In this document: positions 21,859 through 31,767 of the stretch, piece after piece
Position numbering within the stretch: the first letter of the stretch is position 1
How the letters are laid out: each line of letters opens with the position of its first letter
Assembly: GCA_018401755.1 (NCBI GenBank)
Contig: JAGYKJ010000003.1
Span: forward strand, 1 to 64,000
Length of the DNA: 64,000 nt
Direction: 5' to 3'
Source: Litorivicinus sp.
Lineage (GTDB): Bacteria > Pseudomonadota > Gammaproteobacteria > Pseudomonadales > Litorivicinaceae
Made by a program: the position numbers and the translations under genes
Notes under the pieces: generated by a model
Seen by the model: only the letters and a program-made list of their open reading frames with translations
Database searches by the model: none
Told to the model about the DNA's origin: nothing

Positions 21859-23269
21859 GTCAGTGTTGGCTCCAGGTGGGCTCGATCTCGACCGTTTACA
21901 GGGATTAGTTGGTCGACTCTCAGTCGGTTCCGTTGATTATGGTGATCTGTTTTTTGAGCGTGCCGAAGCCGAGAGTTGGTCTTTGGAAGATGGCGAAGTC
22001 AAAGATGCCAGCTTCCATCAAGATACTGGGGTTGGCGTGCGTGCCGTGGCTGGGGATCGGCAAGGGTTTGCATACAGTAGCGAGGTGTCTGAATCACGCA
22101 TTCGAGACGCCATCGATGCTGCTGTCAGGATCCAGAAGGACAGTGGTGAGACCACGACGGTCGCGTTACAGCCCAAAGTGTCACCCTGCTTGTATCAGCC
22201 CATGAATCCAATTCTCGAGCAGGCGTCCCAACAGAAAATCGAATATCTCAAAACCCTAGATGCGGCGGCGCGTGCGGCGGATCCCCGGATTTCAGAGGTA
22301 CAGGCGAGTCTGACGATCAGTTATCGCGAGATTTTGGTCGCAGCGACCGATGGCACCTTGGCAGCCGATGTACGGCCCTTGGTGCGTCTCAGTCTGACCG
22401 TCTTGGCTCAGGCGAATGGGCGGCGCGAGCGAGGCAGCTCTGGGTTGGGTGGACGATACGACTTAGCAACACTGCTAACCCCTGCACACATTGCGCAGCT
22501 GGTTGACCAAGCGGTTGCACAAGCTCTCGTGAATCTTGAGGCGATCGATGCACCGGCGGGAGAGTTTCCGGTTGTACTGGGGTCCGGGTGGCCGGGTGTG
22601 CTTTTGCATGAAGCGGTCGGGCATGGCCTCGAAGGTGATTTCAATCGGAAAGGCTCATCGTTTTACAGCGGTAAAATTGGCACCCGTGTTGCGGCACCGG
22701 GAGTGACAGTGGTCGATGATGGCACCTTGGTTGATCGCCGAGGGTCCTTGAATGTGGATGATGAGGGTGTTCAGAGTCAGCGCAATGTGTTGATCGAGGA
22801 CGGTTTGTTAGTTGGCTACATGCAAGACAAAATGAATGCGCGGCTGATGGGTGTCCCACCGACTGGTAACGGTCGGCGCGAGTCCTATGCACACCTGCCG
22901 ATGCCACGGATGACCAATACCTTTATGGAGGCAGGTACTGCACACCGTGATGACATGATTCGCTCGGTGAAAAAAGGTGTGTTGGCGGTTAATTTTGGTG
23001 GCGGCCAGGTGGATATTACGTCCGGTCAGTTTGTCTTTGCTGCCAGCGAAGCATATTTGATTGAAGACGGTCAGGTGACAGCGCCTATTAAGGGAGCCAC
23101 TTTGATTGGGCATGGCCCCAAGGTCATGCAGGCAATTTCGATGATCGGTGCTGATGTTGCGCTGGATACCGGTATTGGTGTGTGTGGGAAGAATGGTCAG
23201 AGTGTGCCGGTCGGGGTGGGTCAGCCAAGCTTGAAAATTGACCGACTCACGGTCGGTGGAACGGCTTAA
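21830..23269 (+). CDS. tldD: Metalloprotease TldD
   Basis: Catalytic zinc subunit of the TldD/TldE (PmbA) protease, known for microcin B17 processing and CcdA degradation. The 479-residue protein has the metal motif HEAVGHGLEGD (HExxxH). An AAGGAG precedes the ATG at 21830, supporting a start inside the 3' end of yhdP. The partner pmbA is 0.5 kb downstream, separated by the opposite-strand yjgA. The stop overlaps the yjgA stop tail-to-tail by four bases. Confidence 0.96.
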   Translation: MHSPIATLNESVLAPGGLDLDRLQGLVGRLSVGSVDYGDLFFERAEAESWSLEDGEVKDASFHQDTGVGVRAVAGDRQGFAYSSEVSESRIRDAIDAAVRIQKDSGETTTVALQPKVSPCLYQPMNPILEQASQQKIEYLKTLDAAARAADPRISEVQASLTISYREILVAATDGTLAADVRPLVRLSLTVLAQANGRRERGSSGLGGRYDLATLLTPAHIAQLVDQAVAQALVNLEAIDAPAGEFPVVLGSGWPGVLLHEAVGHGLEGDFNRKGSSFYSGKIGTRVAAPGVTVVDDGTLVDRRGSLNVDDEGVQSQRNVLIEDGLLVGYMQDKMNARLMGVPPTGNGRRESYAHLPMPRMTNTFMEAGTAHRDDMIRSVKKGVLAVNFGGGQVDITSGQFVFAASEAYLIEDGQVTAPIKGATLIGHGPKVMQAISMIGADVALDTGIGVCGKNGQSVPVGVGQPSLKIDRLTVGGTA

Positions 23270-23796
23270 TGCGAGAGCGCTGCGACCAACACCCGAAACA
23301 GCGCGCGTGCTTCGCCGCGGTCTGTCCCGCGTTGCCGTGCTTTGATGGCGGCGCGAACATGCTGATTCAGGATTTGCGCATCGGTTTGGACCGTGTCCAG
23401 AAAGGCCGCGACCGATTTGGGGTCAGTCAGCAGCCGCTCACGCCATTGTTCTGCCTTGTGCAACACGCGCTTTTGCTCGGCACTACCGTGCAAAAATGCC
23501 TCCAATTGTTGAGCAATCAGGCCCGTCTCAACGTCGCGCATCACTTTGCCGATAAACTGCAGCTGTCGACGCCGGGCTTCATGATTTTTCGGGGCAAGGC
23601 TGCGGTATGCGATCAATGCTTCGCGGAGCTTCTCGGAGTCCAATTGCAGTCGTTTAAATTGGCCGTCTGGCAATTCCACAAGTTGTGCACCCAAGGCTTG
23701 CAGCGCATGCATGTCACGTTTTCGAGCGCTTTTCGACGGACCTTCGTACTCGTCAAAAGCGGTTTCATGTTGATTTAAGGAGAGTTCGTTCGTCAT
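23266..23796 (-). CDS. yjgA: YjgA/DarP family ribosome-associated protein (DUF615)
   Basis: Late 50S assembly-associated protein. With the ATG at 23796 it has 176 residues starting MTNELSLNQHE; the family core SARKRDMHALQALGAQLV and ARRRQLQFIGKVMRD is clear. The track start at 23871 (TTG) would extend into pmbA. No Shine-Dalgarno is visible before the chosen ATG, so leaderless or weak initiation is possible. Its ATG overlaps the ATG of pmbA on the opposite strand (sequence CATG), and its stop overlaps that of tldD. The tldD-yjgA-pmbA trio is a common gammaproteobacterial arrangement. Confidence 0.92.
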   Translation of the reverse strand: MTNELSLNQHETAFDEYEGPSKSARKRDMHALQALGAQLVELPDGQFKRLQLDSEKLREALIAYRSLAPKNHEARRRQLQFIGKVMRDVETGLIAQQLEAFLHGSAEQKRVLHKAEQWRERLLTDPKSVAAFLDTVQTDAQILNQHVRAAIKARQRGTDRGEARALFRVLVAALSH

Positions 23797-25144
23797 GGTG
23801 GCTGAGTTTAACCCACAATTGGAAAAAAGCCGTCTCTCAGAGCGGATTGAATGGATTTTATCGACTGCCAAACAGCACGGGGCGGATGCCTGTGAAGTCG
23901 CCGCGAGCAGTCATCTCGGTTTGGATGTGCAAGCGCGGATGGGGCATGTTGAGAAACTCGAGCTCAATCGTGATCAATCCGTCTCGGTGACGGTGTTCTC
24001 AGGTCAGTCGCGTGGGTCTGCAACGACAACGGATTTTAGTGATGCCGCGTTATTGCGGAGCATCGATGCGGCCATGGCGATGGCGCGGGTGACTGCACCA
24101 GATCCCGCAGCCGTGTTGGCGACACCCGCGCAAATGATTCAGTCGGTCCCTGACCTCTCCTTGGATCACCCGTGGTCTTTGACACCCGATCAGGCGCTGG
24201 AGCTTGCGATCTCTGCGGAAGCGGCGGGTCTTGCAGTGGATCCGCGGCTCACCAATTCAGAAGGTGCCTCTGTCTCGTCGACGCGTGGCGTGGCGGTGCA
24301 CGGGACCAGTGAAGGGCTGTTGGTGAGTCAGGCTTCCAGTGTGCACGGGATGTCGTGCGTGCTGATTGCAGAAGATGGAGAGAGTCGAGAGCGAAATTAT
24401 GCCTACACCCATGATCGACATCCCACGAATCTGATGCGTGCTGAAGACATCGGCGTGGAAGCGGCGCGGAAGACGCTTGAACGCCTACATGCACGTAAGT
24501 GCCAGACTGGTGAAGTCCCGGTCTTGTTTGCCGCCGATGTTGCGTCAGGCCTGTTGGGTCATCTCTTTAGCGCGATTGGTGGGAATGCCTTGTATCGAAA
24601 AGCCAGTTACCTACTGGACCGGTTAGGAACCCAGGTAATGCCGGAGTGGGTATCCATTTTTGAAGATCCACGATTACTCGGTGCCATTGGGTCATCGGCC
24701 TACGATGGGGATGGACTCCCCACGCATCGCCAGGCGTTTATCGAGCAGGGCCAATTGGTGCGCTATGTGTTGTCGCTGTACTCCGCAAAACGATTGGGCA
24801 TGGAAACAACCCATAATGCGGGTGGTGTCCGTAACATTCGCTTTGGCGGTGATGCGTCCTGGGATGCTCTAGTCCGCCAAATGGATCGTGGCCTGATTGT
24901 GACTGACTTGATGGGTCAGGGCGTGAATTTGGTGACTGGAGACTATTCGCGTGGTGCGTCTGGCTTTTGGGTGGAAGGAGGCGAAATCCAGTACCCAGTG
25001 CAAGAAGTCACGGTTGCTGGTCATCTTGATCAATTGTTCAAACATCATCTGGTGGCAGTGGGTGCGGACATCGACACCCGTAAAAGCTTGGCAAGTGGCT
25101 CGATGCTGTTTGATCGCATGATGGTCGCCGGTGAGTCGGCTTAG
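23795..25144 (+). CDS. pmbA: TldE/PmbA, non-catalytic partner of TldD
   Basis: Second subunit of the TldD/E metalloprotease. The 449-residue protein shows the PmbA pattern (YTHDRHPTNL, SYLLDRLGTQVMPEWVSIFEDP, SRGASGFWVEGGEI) and lacks an HExxxH motif, as expected for TldE. ATG at 23795 has AAGGAG 11 bases upstream, lying inside yjgA. The stop overlaps the converging mgtE stop by four bases. Confidence 0.95.
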   Translation: MVAEFNPQLEKSRLSERIEWILSTAKQHGADACEVAASSHLGLDVQARMGHVEKLELNRDQSVSVTVFSGQSRGSATTTDFSDAALLRSIDAAMAMARVTAPDPAAVLATPAQMIQSVPDLSLDHPWSLTPDQALELAISAEAAGLAVDPRLTNSEGASVSSTRGVAVHGTSEGLLVSQASSVHGMSCVLIAEDGESRERNYAYTHDRHPTNLMRAEDIGVEAARKTLERLHARKCQTGEVPVLFAADVASGLLGHLFSAIGGNALYRKASYLLDRLGTQVMPEWVSIFEDPRLLGAIGSSAYDGDGLPTHRQAFIEQGQLVRYVLSLYSAKRLGMETTHNAGGVRNIRFGGDASWDALVRQMDRGLIVTDLMGQGVNLVTGDYSRGASGFWVEGGEIQYPVQEVTVAGHLDQLFKHHLVAVGADIDTRKSLASGSMLFDRMMVAGESA

Positions 25145-26511
25145 GCGTACATCACCGTCGCTATGCCAAGGAAACAGAAAAACCCAACCACATCGGTGAT
25201 CGTTGTCAGCACCACGCCACCGGCGAGCGCTGGGTCAATTTGCATCGATTTGAGGTAGCCAGGTAGCAGCGTGCCCGCTAAGGCCGCTACCGCGAGATTG
25301 GCGACCATGGCAATGGCGATGACGTAGCCAAGAGTGATGTCATCGAACCATAAAAATGCAGCTGCGCCGACCACAACGGACCAGAGACATCCGTTGGCAA
25401 TCCCGATAATCACCTCGCGATTCACGAGCGCACGAATATTCGCAGAGCCCACGCGACCCATCGCCATACCCCGAATGACGATCGTTAGTGCTTGGGTCCC
25501 TGCAATTCCGCCCATCGATGCCACGACCGGCATTAAGATCGCAAGGGCGACGACTTGTTCCAGCGTGGCTTCAAACAATCCGATCACGGCAGATGCCAAA
25601 AAGGCCGTGAGCAGATTAATGCCGAGCCAGACGGAGCGACGTCGAACCGTTTTCACCAAGGGTGCGAAAATATCTTCGTCCTCATCTAAACCCGCCTGAC
25701 CCATCAGTGAGTGATCAGCGGACGCACGGATGACATCGACGACGTCATCGATAGTGATTCGACCGAGGAGCTGGCCATGATCAGAGACCACCGGCGCACT
25801 GACCAAATCAAGCCGCTCGAAGCGGCGTGCCACTTCGTCTGAGGGCGTATTGAGGCTCAACGGCTCGACCTCAGTGTCCATAATCTCACGCACTGTGGTG
25901 TTGGGATCAGCGATTAAGATCTGAGTGAGTGCGACGGCCCCGACATACTCATCTCGCCGGTTGACCACCCAGAGTGTATCGGTCATCGCAGGCAACTCTC
26001 GGTAACGGCGGATGTAACGAAGCACGACGTCGACCGTGATATCAGGACGGACCGTCACAATGTCGGTGTTCATCAAGCCACCAGCAGAGTCCTCGTCATA
26101 GGACAACACTGCTTCAACCCGCAACCGATCCTGCGCATCCATCGCCAACAAGACTTCATTGATCACGGTCTCAGGTAACTCTTGGAGCAAGTCGATCTTG
26201 TCGTCAAATTCGAAGCTTTCGATCAGTTCTGCGAGCTCTTCGGGTTCGAGACGCGCGACAATCTCTGCGCGTTCCTCTTCACCCAGATAGGCGAGCACAT
26301 CTGCTGCACTGTCTGCCTCGACTAAGTTCCACAAAATTGTCCGCTGACGCGGTGGAACAGAAGACAGTAAGTGGGCGATATCTGGGGCAGAGAGGTCATC
26401 GTTAATGAGTTGGCGTGCGCGTGCGAGTGCGCCTTGTGACAGCGCAAGATTCAGGCGCTCAAGATTGACCTGGGTGGATTCGGGTTCAAGTTCGCTGAGC
26501 GTGTCAGTCAT
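25141..26511 (-). CDS. mgtE: Magnesium transporter MgtE
   Basis: Mg2+ channel/transporter gated by cytosolic Mg2+. The order is right: N-terminal MgtE-N superhelix (LLSSVPPRQRTILWNLVEADSAAD), two CBS domains (SAGGLMNTDIVTV; DTEVEPLSLNTPSDEVARRFE), plug helix, then five transmembrane helices from about residue 310 with the pore segment PVVASMGGIAGTQAL. The ATG at 26511 shares its A with the npr stop (TGATG); the track start (TTG) is six bases earlier. About 456 residues. No Mg2+ riboswitch is visible, since the gene starts directly on the npr stop. Confidence 0.95.
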   Translation of the reverse strand: MTDTLSELEPESTQVNLERLNLALSQGALARARQLINDDLSAPDIAHLLSSVPPRQRTILWNLVEADSAADVLAYLGEEERAEIVARLEPEELAELIESFEFDDKIDLLQELPETVINEVLLAMDAQDRLRVEAVLSYDEDSAGGLMNTDIVTVRPDITVDVVLRYIRRYRELPAMTDTLWVVNRRDEYVGAVALTQILIADPNTTVREIMDTEVEPLSLNTPSDEVARRFERLDLVSAPVVSDHGQLLGRITIDDVVDVIRASADHSLMGQAGLDEDEDIFAPLVKTVRRRSVWLGINLLTAFLASAVIGLFEATLEQVVALAILMPVVASMGGIAGTQALTIVIRGMAMGRVGSANIRALVNREVIIGIANGCLWSVVVGAAAFLWFDDITLGYVIAIAMVANLAVAALAGTLLPGYLKSMQIDPALAGGVVLTTITDVVGFFCFLGIATVMYA

Positions 26512-26786
26512 CAGCAAGGCTCACCAAAGCCGGAGTCAAACAAATCGGTGAGGACGGGTGCAGCCGTGTCAGCATCTGGACCCTCAAGATGCAGCACAAG
26601 TGCGCTGCCTTGACCTGCGGCCAGCATCAGCAGTTGCATGATACTTTTCGCATCGACTCGACGCCCAGTGGTGGGGTCTTCAAGCTGGATATCGCTCTCG
26701 AATGTACTCGCCTCGCGGGCAAGCAGATTTGCAGCACGTGCGTGCAGTCCAAGCAGATTTCGGACGGTGACTGGGTGTGCAGTCAT
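26511..26786 (-). CDS. npr: Nitrogen-PTS phosphocarrier NPr (HPr-like)
   Basis: Phosphocarrier between EI-Ntr (PtsP) and EIIA-Ntr. The 91-residue protein has the phosphorylatable His15 in GLHARAANLL and the second HPr motif DAKSIMQLLMLAAGQGS. No regulatory HPr kinase serine context is evident. It overlaps rapZ by four bases in the rpoN-hpf-ptsN-rapZ-npr cluster. PtsP itself is not in the window. Confidence 0.94.
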   Translation of the reverse strand: MTAHPVTVRNLLGLHARAANLLAREASTFESDIQLEDPTTGRRVDAKSIMQLLMLAAGQGSALVLHLEGPDADTAAPVLTDLFDSGFGEPC

Positions 26787-27658
26787 TGGGTAGATACCTG
26801 TTCGCGCGCGAGCTCACGGTGCACGACCTCACAGGTGGCGGGCAAATCTGACAGTGCTTTGGCGACCTGTTCGGCCAAATACACACTGCGATGCCGTCCA
26901 CCAGTACAACCAATCCCCACGGTGAAATACTGTCGTCCAGCGCGCGCATGTTGAGGCAACCAATACCGAATATGCGTCACAATCTCTGCCAGCAAATATT
27001 GCGTAATTTCAGAGGCCTGGAGGTAATCGGCGATGCCATCATCTCGCCCCGTCAGAGATCGGAGGGTTGGCTCCCAGTGCGGGTTTGGCAATGCGCGTGC
27101 ATCGAAAATGGTATCCACGTCCAGAGGAATTCCATGTTTAAACCCGAACGATTCGATCTTTAAAAATACATCTGTCGTGGACGTCGTCCCCAAGTGGCGC
27201 CGCATGGTTTCGCGGAGCGCATGGATCGATAATTGCGACGAATCAATCGTAATGGTGGCGAGGGCCGCAATGGGTGCAAGACGCTGGCTTTCTTCTGTTA
27301 GCGCTTTTGATAGATGCGCTCGATCTGCGCCAGAGGATAATGGATGGCGACGACGCGTTTCCGTATACCGCCTGACCAGTACATCGTCGTGGGCATCGAT
27401 ATAGACCACTTGGATATCATCACACTGCCGCTTTAGCGCAGACATCATGCTGGGCATCTCAGTCAACTGGCCGAGCGTACGAATATCAATTGATACGGCT
27501 AAGCCACGCCCCACAGTGAGTCGAGAGACTGTATCGACAGCCTCAGTTAAGAGCGCCATTGGGAGATTATCAATACAGTAGTAGTTCAGATCCTCGAGCG
27601 TACCCAAGGCAGACGATTTGCCTGCACCGGAACGCCCTGTGACCACGACTACGCGCAT
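26783..27658 (-). CDS. rapZ: RNase adapter protein RapZ
   Basis: P-loop protein that in enterobacteria delivers the GlmZ sRNA to RNase E and thereby tunes glucosamine-6-phosphate synthesis. The 291-residue protein has Walker A GRSGAGKSSAL (8-18), the mid-domain DDVLVRRYTETRRRHPL and the C-terminal RNA-binding domain with GCTGGRHRSVYLAEQ. Whether a GlmZ-like sRNA exists here cannot be judged. It abuts ptsN, which it overlaps by one base, and overlaps npr by four. Confidence 0.96.
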   Translation of the reverse strand: MRVVVVTGRSGAGKSSALGTLEDLNYYCIDNLPMALLTEAVDTVSRLTVGRGLAVSIDIRTLGQLTEMPSMMSALKRQCDDIQVVYIDAHDDVLVRRYTETRRRHPLSSGADRAHLSKALTEESQRLAPIAALATITIDSSQLSIHALRETMRRHLGTTSTTDVFLKIESFGFKHGIPLDVDTIFDARALPNPHWEPTLRSLTGRDDGIADYLQASEITQYLLAEIVTHIRYWLPQHARAGRQYFTVGIGCTGGRHRSVYLAEQVAKALSDLPATCEVVHRELAREQVSTQ

Positions 27659-28128
27659 TAGCCACGCTCTTTCGAAAACATTGCGTGGGCCGTTTCAAAG
27701 AGTTCGTCGGTATTGGTCGCGAGCTGAAGTTGATGTCTAAAGTGATCATCCGAGAAGCAGTCCGCGAGGTGCGCCAGCAGATTTAAATGCACCTGATTCG
27801 TGGTCTGTGGAACGAGCAGAATAAAAATTAATTCAACCGGTTGGTTGTCGATCGCATCAAAATCTACACCCTGATTGAGCTGGATCAGATACCCCATCGC
27901 ATCTGTTTGAGCCATGTCCTGCAAGCGGCAGTGCGGGATTGCGACGCCATATCCGATGCCAGTCGAACCGAGGCGTTCGCGATCAATTAAGCCTTGATAC
28001 ACCGTTGATGCATCAAGCCCACTTTCGGCCGCAATAAATTCTGAGGCCAGCTCAAGAATGCGCTTTTTGCTGCCACCTTCTAAGTTTGCCGCGACGCGCG
28101 CTGGCGTGATGATGTCTATCAGTTGCAT
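27658..28128 (-). CDS. ptsN: EIIA-Ntr nitrogen regulatory phosphotransferase
   Basis: Terminal phosphoacceptor of the nitrogen PTS, controlling potassium transport and stress responses by protein interaction. The 156-residue single-domain protein has the active-site histidine H66 in GVAIPHCRL and a typical start MQLIDIITPARV. It lies between hpf and rapZ. No membrane EIIB/C partner is nearby, as usual for the Ntr branch. Confidence 0.96.
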   Translation of the reverse strand: MQLIDIITPARVAANLEGGSKKRILELASEFIAAESGLDASTVYQGLIDRERLGSTGIGYGVAIPHCRLQDMAQTDAMGYLIQLNQGVDFDAIDNQPVELIFILLVPQTTNQVHLNLLAHLADCFSDDHFRHQLQLATNTDELFETAHAMFSKERG

Positions 28129-28193
28129 GGGTCATCTATCTAAATGAATGTCATCAGGGTGACGCTTGCCACCCTGCGCAGTGTAGGTCGAGA

Positions 28194-28493
28194 TCAGTTA
28201 CCGTGCATTCGCGAGATCACTTTTTCTCGATGTTTGACGAGTTGCCGATCCAATTTATCGGCCAAGGCATCAATTGCCGCATACATATCATCGTGCTCAG
28301 ATGATGCGTGCACATCTGCCCCCGCAACATGCACGTTACCTTCCGCGATTTGGCGTTGTTTTTCGACGGTTAGAATGATCTCTGCTTTGGTAATGTGTTC
28401 CGCGTGCCGTTCGATCCGTTCTAACTTCTCGTGCACGTAGCTTTTGAGCGCTTCTGTGACATCCAGTTGGTGACCACTGATGCTGATTTGCAT
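28194..28493 (-). CDS. hpf: Short ribosome hibernation promoting factor
   Basis: Binds the 30S decoding and tRNA sites in starved cells, promoting 100S dimers. The second in-frame ATG (28493) is preferred: the sequence then begins MQISISGHQLDVTEAL like the family, and the AGGAG lies eight bases upstream instead of touching the ATG at 28499. About 99 residues, so it is the short form without the long-HPF dimerisation domain. Located directly after rpoN, as in E. coli and Pseudomonas. Confidence 0.94.
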   Translation of the reverse strand: MQISISGHQLDVTEALKSYVHEKLERIERHAEHITKAEIILTVEKQRQIAEGNVHVAGADVHASSEHDDMYAAIDALADKLDRQLVKHREKVISRMHGN

Positions 28494-28518
28494 ACCCATT
28501 GCTCCTTGTTCTGGTTGC

Positions 28519-28540
28519 GTCTGAGGACGGATCCCCAGAC
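28519..28540 (-). other. Hairpin between rpoN and hpf
   Basis: On the minus strand GTCTGGGG and CCTCAGAC form an 8-bp stem with one G-T wobble and a 6-base loop. It lies in the 76-base rpoN-hpf gap, immediately before the hpf ribosome binding site. There is no following T-run, so it is more likely an mRNA-stability or processing hairpin that separates hpf expression from rpoN than a terminator. Confidence 0.4.
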
Positions 28541-28575
28541 CTCAACTATGCGCTTTTTGGAGGCCGACCGGAAGA

Positions 28576-30000
28576 CTAGACGAGCTGTTTTCGCTCGCTG
28601 GATCCGCTGATTCCCAGCATTTCTCGGTACTTTGCAACTGTTCGTCGAGCCACGTGAAAACTACGCTCTGCCAGCAAGGCGGAGAGTTTGGCATCCGACA
28701 GTGGCTTTCGAGGATCTTCGGCGCCAATCAATGCCTCGAGGTGCGCCTTGATGGCCGTTGAGGAGGCTTCGCCACCGTCATCAGTCCCGACATGGCTTGA
28801 GAAGAAATACTTGAGCTCCAGTGTGCCCCGTGGCGTATGCATATATTTCTGGGTGGTCACGCGCGAAATGGTGGATTCATGCATGTCGACCTTTTTAGCG
28901 ATGTCCGCAAGAATCATCGGTTTCATTGCCAAAGGACCCAGTTCAAAAAAGCCAGTTTGGGCTTCCACGATGCAGGTCCCAACTTTGAGCAATGTCTCCG
29001 CACGGCTTCTCAGACTTTTCACAAACCAACGCGCTTCTTGCAGTTGCGTTTTTAGATACTGCCCGGTCTCGGACTGATCGCCACTGCGCACCAAGTTTGC
29101 GTAGGCATCATTAATGGATACCCGCGGCATGGCATCCGGGTTTAATTCGACCATCCAACCCTCTTCAGTGCGCCGGACAATGAGATCAGGAATGACATAT
29201 TCGGAGTCTTCGGAGCCAATATGTGAACCGGGCTTTGGATCGAGTGAGCGAATCAAGGCCAGCGCTGAATCCAGAGCATCATCATCGCACTTCAGTACAC
29301 GTTTCAGGCCAATTCGGTCCCGTTTGCCGAGAATATCGATGTAATCGCGAATAATGGTGTGTGGCAAGGTGACATCACCACCGAGTTGTTGGATTTGCTC
29401 AAGCTGGATTAAGAGCGTTTCTTGAAGGGTCCAGCACGCCACGCCGACCGGGTCAAGTCGCTGGATCTGATGCAGGACACAGAGAATCTCGTCGTCTTCG
29501 ATATCAGGGAGGTCATCTGCAAGTGACTCGTGGATTTCATCGAGCTGCGCTTCCAGGAAGCCATCCTCATTCAAAGAATCCACCAACACAACGGCAATTA
29601 ATTGATCCCGCTCGGTCAGAGGCATGAGGTTTAACTGCCACAGCAGATGGTCGGCGAGAGTTGTTGTGACCGCAGTTCTGCTTTCAAAACTTTCCATTTC
29701 CTCATCGGACGCCGTCCGCGTCATCGGCCGGACACTGTCGAGGTGGTCAGTATCTGACCACTGTGTCTCAACGGCCACTTCAATGGCGTCGTAGTCCATG
29801 TCGTTGACCGTTTCGGTCACTTCCGGTTCAGCGTAATGTGCGAGTTCTTCTTCCCGCTCAAGGAGTGGATTTTCTTCCAGAGTCCGCTCGATTTCTTCGT
29901 GAAGATCGAGGGTCGACATCTGCAACAACTTGATGGCTTGCTGCAGTTGCGGGGTCATGGTCAGACTTTGACCAATACGGAGCTGTAAACTCTGTTTCAT
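28576..30000 (-). CDS. rpoN: RNA polymerase sigma-54 factor
   Basis: Alternative sigma factor that needs AAA+ activators, for nitrogen, motility and similar regulons. The 474-residue protein has Region I ([20 protein letters not shown]), a short acidic Region II, the core-binding domain, an HTH and the RpoN box [14 protein letters not shown] near the end that reads the -24 element. It follows lptB with a four-base overlap and precedes hpf-ptsN-rapZ-npr. Confidence 0.97.
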   Translation of the reverse strand: MKQSLQLRIGQSLTMTPQLQQAIKLLQMSTLDLHEEIERTLEENPLLEREEELAHYAEPEVTETVNDMDYDAIEVAVETQWSDTDHLDSVRPMTRTASDEEMESFESRTAVTTTLADHLLWQLNLMPLTERDQLIAVVLVDSLNEDGFLEAQLDEIHESLADDLPDIEDDEILCVLHQIQRLDPVGVACWTLQETLLIQLEQIQQLGGDVTLPHTIIRDYIDILGKRDRIGLKRVLKCDDDALDSALALIRSLDPKPGSHIGSEDSEYVIPDLIVRRTEEGWMVELNPDAMPRVSINDAYANLVRSGDQSETGQYLKTQLQEARWFVKSLRSRAETLLKVGTCIVEAQTGFFELGPLAMKPMILADIAKKVDMHESTISRVTTQKYMHTPRGTLELKYFFSSHVGTDDGGEASSTAIKAHLEALIGAEDPRKPLSDAKLSALLAERSFHVARRTVAKYREMLGISGSSERKQLV

Positions 30001-30734
30001 GAAGGCAATGTCATCGTAAATTGTTCGCCTAAATAGGTGGCGCGTACATCCGGATTGACCAATAAACTGGCTGGGCTACCCTCCGCCAACACACGGCCTT
30101 GGTTGACGATATACCCCCGCTGGCAAATTCCCAAGGTTTCCCGCACGTTATGATCAGTGATCAAGACACCAATGTCTCGTCGTGCAAGGTCGCGGATGAT
30201 CTCTTGGATCTCGTTGACAGAAATGGGATCGACTCCGGCAAAGGGCTCATCAAGTAACATAAATTGGGGGTTAGAGCACAGTGCCCGGGCGATTTCGACG
30301 CGACGCCGCTCGCCACCTGAGAGCGCCATCCCAAGTGTATCGGAGAGGTGTCCCAACCCAAATTCGTCCAGTAATCGTTCGCGTTCTTTGGATCGACTCT
30401 CGCGATTCAAGTCAGACCGAAGCTCCAAAATCGCCATCAGATTGTCGGCAACCGAGAGTTTTCGAAACACCGATGCTTCTTGCGGCAGATACCCAAGTCC
30501 GGCGCGTGCACGGGTATGCATCGGCGCCTGACTCAGGTCTTTGTCGCCAAGTCGAATCTGTCCAGAATCAGCTGTGACCAGCCCCACAATCATATAAAAA
30601 CTCGTGGTTTTTCCGGCTCCGTTGGGCCCGAGAAGTCCAACAATCTCGCCCGCATCGACATGCAAGCTGAGGTCTGTCACAACCGACCGACCTCGATAGC
30701 TTTTTGCCAGATGATGCGCGCTGAGTCGGGTCAT
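29997..30734 (-). CDS. lptB: LPS export ABC transporter ATPase LptB
   Basis: Cytoplasmic ATPase of LptB2FGC, which powers extraction of LPS from the inner membrane. The 245-residue protein has Walker [10 protein letters not shown] (36-44), signature [15 protein letters not shown], Walker [14 protein letters not shown] and the H-loop [10 protein letters not shown]. It overlaps lptA and rpoN by four bases each, the same lptC-lptA-lptB-rpoN order as in E. coli. Confidence 0.97.
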   Translation of the reverse strand: MTRLSAHHLAKSYRGRSVVTDLSLHVDAGEIVGLLGPNGAGKTTSFYMIVGLVTADSGQIRLGDKDLSQAPMHTRARAGLGYLPQEASVFRKLSVADNLMAILELRSDLNRESRSKERERLLDEFGLGHLSDTLGMALSGGERRRVEIARALCSNPQFMLLDEPFAGVDPISVNEIQEIIRDLARRDIGVLITDHNVRETLGICQRGYIVNQGRVLAEGSPASLLVNPDVRATYLGEQFTMTLPS

Positions 30735-31225
30735 TGCTGCACAGGTTTCGGTGCAAAGATCATTTGGACTCGACGCTCACGGGTTCCTGACCCAGTGACC
30801 TCCCCGGTATCGGTGTGATAGCGAATGTCGGGTCCCTGAAACGCAGAGCCATCCAGCTCGATTTTGGCAGCACCACTAAGCCGGACTGTGGCCGTCGAGA
30901 GGTCATAGTCAATGGTATTGGCCAGCCCACGGACTGGCTCGCTATCGTTGGCCCGTCGCTTTGATTGGAAGCGGGCAGGCTGCCCTTTCGCCTGCATGCG
31001 ACTGACGGCGCCGTCGGCATCAAGCGCAATGTCGAGTTGATCGGCTTGGAGCTGAAACGACCCTTGGCGCACGTCGACCGACCCGGTGTAGGTTGCCGCA
31101 TTGGCTTGTTCGTTAATCACGGCTTGATCTGCGTTAATTTCAATCGCCTGTTGACGGTCGTCGGGAAGCGCCCAAGCAGGCATGACGAGTAGGCACCCGA
31201 TTATTGTGCGGAGGAACTGGGCCAT
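30731..31225 (-). CDS. lptA: LPS transport periplasmic protein LptA
   Basis: Forms the periplasmic bridge carrying LPS from LptC to LptD. The 164-residue precursor has a signal peptide ([20 protein letters not shown], cleavage near AWA-LP) and an OstA/jellyroll domain with [21 protein letters not shown] and RVQMIFAPK-like end. It overlaps lptC by 25 bases, an unusually long same-strand overlap in this operon. Confidence 0.94.
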   Translation of the reverse strand: MAQFLRTIIGCLLVMPAWALPDDRQQAIEINADQAVINEQANAATYTGSVDVRQGSFQLQADQLDIALDADGAVSRMQAKGQPARFQSKRRANDSEPVRGLANTIDYDLSTATVRLSGAAKIELDGSAFQGPDIRYHTDTGEVTGSGTRERRVQMIFAPKPVQQ

Positions 31226-31767
31226 CGTGTTGTTACCTTTTCTCCAAGTGTGAATGCATTTGATGTGAGATCCATCATCAACCGATCACCTCGACTGACA
31301 GTATCGCCTTGCGTCAGTGTCACCGGTGTTGTGGATCTAATTTGATCCTTCGTTTGATCCCACAGCAGCGCTTCTCCAGTAATATGCCACGCCACTTGTC
31401 CAGGCGCAGTACGCTGAGCGATCACATCGCCGATGAGTTGCAGTTGAGTCCGGTCCGTGGAAAGTTGGCCTAACGCGCTGACCACTGTCCATTGTTGAGC
31501 GCCGCGATCAAGCCAAACTTTGGGTTCAGTGAGTCGGGCTTCAGCGCGGTCACCAAAATCGATCAACGTATCTGCTGTCAACGTTCGAATCAGGCGACCG
31601 TCTGGGCCATAGTGTCGTTGCCGGACATTCTCCATAAATGCATCGGGGCGCTGTGCAGTGATGGCCTGAAGCTCTGCAGACAGGGGTGTTGATCGAGGGG
31701 AGATTGCGAGGCCGAGCGCGAGACTCAGAACTGCAAGCAGCGCAATCCCGAGCCGAGAAACACTCAT
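31201..31767 (-). CDS. lptC: LPS export protein LptC
   Basis: Bitopic inner-membrane protein that passes LPS from LptB2FG to LptA. The 188-residue protein has a single N-terminal transmembrane helix (LGIALLAVLSLALGLAI) and a periplasmic jellyroll domain with YGPDGRLIRTLTADTLIDFGD. Family identity is poor in general, so the assignment relies on topology, length and position between kdsC and lptA. Overlaps kdsC by four bases. Confidence 0.92.
   Translation of the reverse strand: MSVSRLGIALLAVLSLALGLAISPRSTPLSAELQAITAQRPDAFMENVRQRHYGPDGRLIRTLTADTLIDFGDRAEARLTEPKVWLDRGAQQWTVVSALGQLSTDRTQLQLIGDVIAQRTAPGQVAWHITGEALLWDQTKDQIRSTTPVTLTQGDTVSRGDRLMMDLTSNAFTLGEKVTTRWPSSSAQ

Noticed and set aside
26505-26520. 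Mg2+ riboswitch for mgtE
   Set aside because: mgtE begins on the npr stop codon, leaving no leader for a riboswitch.
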